7,556 nucleotides of DNA. Origin: an uncultured Anaeroplasmataceae bacterium (lineage in GTDB: Bacteria; Bacillota_I; Bacilli_A; Acholeplasmatales; Anaeroplasmataceae). The stretch spans positions 1 through 7,556 of the forward strand of contig CAKQEA010000044.1 of assembly GCA_934229785.1 (NCBI GenBank). Reading direction: 5' to 3'. Each line of letters starts with the position of its first letter. Within the stretch, counting starts at the first letter, position 1. The notes beneath the pieces are model-generated. The model was not told the DNA's origin. It made no database searches and worked only from the letters and a program-made list of their open reading frames with translations. Shown piece after piece: positions 6,553 to 7,556 of the stretch. Position numbers and translations under genes: made by a program.

Positions 6553-7361
6553 ATCTTTTCACAAATTTTTAAGCCTAATTCATCACAAAAATCACAAACA
6601 TCTTTAACGTTTTGATTAGCTAAAGCATCAGGTGAATGAGCATCAGCACCAATTAAAATTTTTAGTTCACTATAATTTCTTGCGATAAGCCAAAAATCCT
6701 TATATGGATATAACCAATCTCCATTTCCCCAAATTTTACTATTTTTCAAGCCATTAGCATTAACTTCTAAATAAATATTATTTTTAATGGCAGATGCTAT
6801 AATTTTTTTACTAGCTTCAATTGCATATTCATCAAATTTTCTTTCTCCATTTATATTTTTATAATCAAACATAAATAAATCTGGATGAACTAAAGTATTA
6901 AATAATCCACTTTCCATCCCCTTAATACATGTATTAACATAACCATCAAGTGTTTTGTAATTAACCTCTGAATATGAATTATAAACCTTACCATCATATC
7001 TAAAATAATGAATACCTAAATTCAAATAATCAACCATAGATCTTAAATTCCTATAAAAGTCAATCTGTTCTTCTAAATATTCAGTTTCAAATCCAGTTAA
7101 AATACTAATTTTATCTCCATATAAAATCTTGGCTTCATCAATATCTTTAAAATAAATTGGCAAAGTTTCAAGTTTCATATTTTGATAACACCAATTGTTT
7201 TCATATTCATCCTTACTCATAAATGATTCTAATATTGGTGCATGATCAGTTATTCCTATTTCAAAAAAATTTAAATCAACAGCCCTTTTTACATAATCCT
7301 TAACATATCCCTCAGCATGATTACAATATAATGCATGAGTATGATAATTACTCTTTATCAT
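6537..7361 (-). CDS. PHP-family phosphoesterase, histidinol-phosphatase (HisK) type
   Basis: This 274-residue cytoplasmic metal-dependent phosphatase has the length and layout of HisK-type histidinol phosphatases. PHP motifs are NYHTHALYCNHAEG (H7, H9, H15), GITDHAP (D39, H40), GFETEYLEE (E92), LGIHYF (H118), LVHPDL (H159) and GADAHSP (D240, H242), a full set for a trinuclear metal site. The ATG start has an excellent AGGTGAT site. It is the first gene of a run of four on the minus strand. No histidine-pathway gene is near, and its partners are a phosphodiesterase and a PEP-utilising enzyme, so a role on some other phosphorylated compound is as likely as histidine synthesis. PHP proteins next to non-histidine genes are often general phosphoesterases; the substrate is open. 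Confidence 0.86.
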   Translation of the reverse strand: MIKSNYHTHALYCNHAEGYVKDYVKRAVDLNFFEIGITDHAPILESFMSKDEYENNWCYQNMKLETLPIYFKDIDEAKILYGDKISILTGFETEYLEEQIDFYRNLRSMVDYLNLGIHYFRYDGKVYNSYSEVNYKTLDGYVNTCIKGMESGLFNTLVHPDLFMFDYKNINGERKFDEYAIEASKKIIASAIKNNIYLEVNANGLKNSKIWGNGDWLYPYKDFWLIARNYSELKILIGADAHSPDALANQNVKDVCDFCDELGLKICEKMVINH

Positions 7362-7364
7362 AAT

Positions 7365-7371
7365 ATCACCT
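7365..7371 (-). promoter_or_regulatory. Strong ribosome binding site of the PHP gene
   Basis: AGGTGAT on the minus strand ends 3 bases before the ATG at 7361, with the AGG core 7 bases upstream of it. The same GGTGAT core precedes the next gene in the operon. I could not find a convincing promoter in the 50 bases between this site and the upstream terminator. Confidence 0.75.
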
Positions 7372-7411
7372 AATATTATTTTATCATTTAATTAAACAAA
7401 TTAAAATAACG

Positions 7412-7444
7412 AAAAAAGAGATATAGCATTTTAGCTATACCTCT
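7412..7444 (-). terminator. Rho-independent terminator of the gene at the right edge
   Basis: On the minus strand AGAGGTATAGC (7444-7434) pairs with GCTATATCTCT (7427-7417) over 11 positions, one of them a G-U pair, with a 6-base loop. A run of T's (7417-7412) follows directly. It lies 16 bases past the stop of the right-edge gene and separates that gene from the PHP operon. Confidence 0.88.
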
Positions 7445-7460
7445 AATTATAAAACTTGAA

Positions 7461-7556
7461 TTATTCAGATGTTACAGTAATTGTTGTAATATAAGCACTT
7501 CCTGCAGTTCCTGTTATTACTACTTCTCCTGCTTCTATAGCTGTATATACTAAATT
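7461..7556 (-). CDS. C-terminal end of an unknown gene, possibly a secreted carbohydrate-active protein, 5'-truncated by the window edge
   Basis: Reading the minus strand from the window edge gives 31 codons and a TAA stop, followed at a normal distance by a clear terminator. The residues (NLVYTAIEAGEVVITGTAG, then SAYITTITVTSE) are a beta-strand-rich tail. They follow the same pattern as the last residues of the pectate lyase in this window (FTNQEAGSYSIASS, then SIIIYAIYIE): a Thr strand, EAG, an Ile strand, a Ser/Gly-rich turn and a final I-x-x-I-x-V/I strand. This suggests a shared C-terminal module on another secreted enzyme, but 31 residues cannot show the function. Confidence 0.68.
   Translation of the reverse strand, partial: NLVYTAIEAGEVVITGTAGSAYITTITVTSE

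Noticed and set aside
7372..7411. Promoter for the PHP operon (TGATAAAAT as an extended -10)
   Set aside because: A start from it would fall at or inside the Shine-Dalgarno site, and no good -35 box lies at the right distance. The real promoter is not clear from the sequence.
1..7556. CRISPR array, tRNA/rRNA, insertion sequence or phage attachment site
   Set aside because: No regularly spaced direct repeats outside coding domains, no cloverleaf or rRNA-like sequence, no transposase and no terminal inverted repeats were seen.

Overview
The window is very AT-rich, uses TTG as well as ATG starts, has clear GGAG/AGGTGAT-type Shine-Dalgarno sites and intrinsic terminators, and uses TGA as a stop in two genes while Trp is TGG. 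Together with a SpoVT/AbrB-type regulator, a PTS Enzyme I relative and a secreted pectate lyase carrying InlB-type (Listeria-Bacteroides) repeats, this points to a low-GC Bacillota or Bacillota-related gut bacterium (Erysipelotrichia or RF39-like lineages would fit). The lineage is inference only.

Left part (1-2835, + strand): the 3' part of a large secreted pectate lyase. The reading frame is open from base 1, so the true start and signal peptide lie outside the window. The order is three InlB-type repeats, an Fn3-like beta domain, a right-handed beta-helix pectate lyase domain of PL1 type, a fourth InlB-type repeat and a C-terminal beta-sandwich-like module. A strong terminator follows. Between 2836 and 3216 there is no intact gene, but 2908-3084 keeps the last 58 codons of a decayed AAA-type ATPase gene.

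Right part (3217-7361, - strand), read from right to left: a PHP-family (HisK-like) phosphoesterase, an alkaline-phosphatase-superfamily phosphodiesterase, a short and divergent Enzyme I-like PEP-utilising enzyme, and, after a 64-base gap, a SpoVT-like transcription regulator. The first three are tightly coupled: a 4-base overlap, then an 11-base gap in which the Shine-Dalgarno site of the third gene overlaps the stop codon of the second. The regulator gene starts at a TTG just after a 15-bp bulged hairpin that contains its own Shine-Dalgarno site and is followed by seven T's, so it looks like a combined terminator or attenuator and translational switch.

Right edge (7461-7556, - strand): the last 31 codons of another gene, with its own terminator. 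Its C-terminal sequence resembles the C-terminal module of the pectate lyase, so the metabolic/regulatory operon seems to lie between two genes for secreted, modular, probably polysaccharide-active proteins. What substrate the three-enzyme operon handles cannot be read from the sequence.
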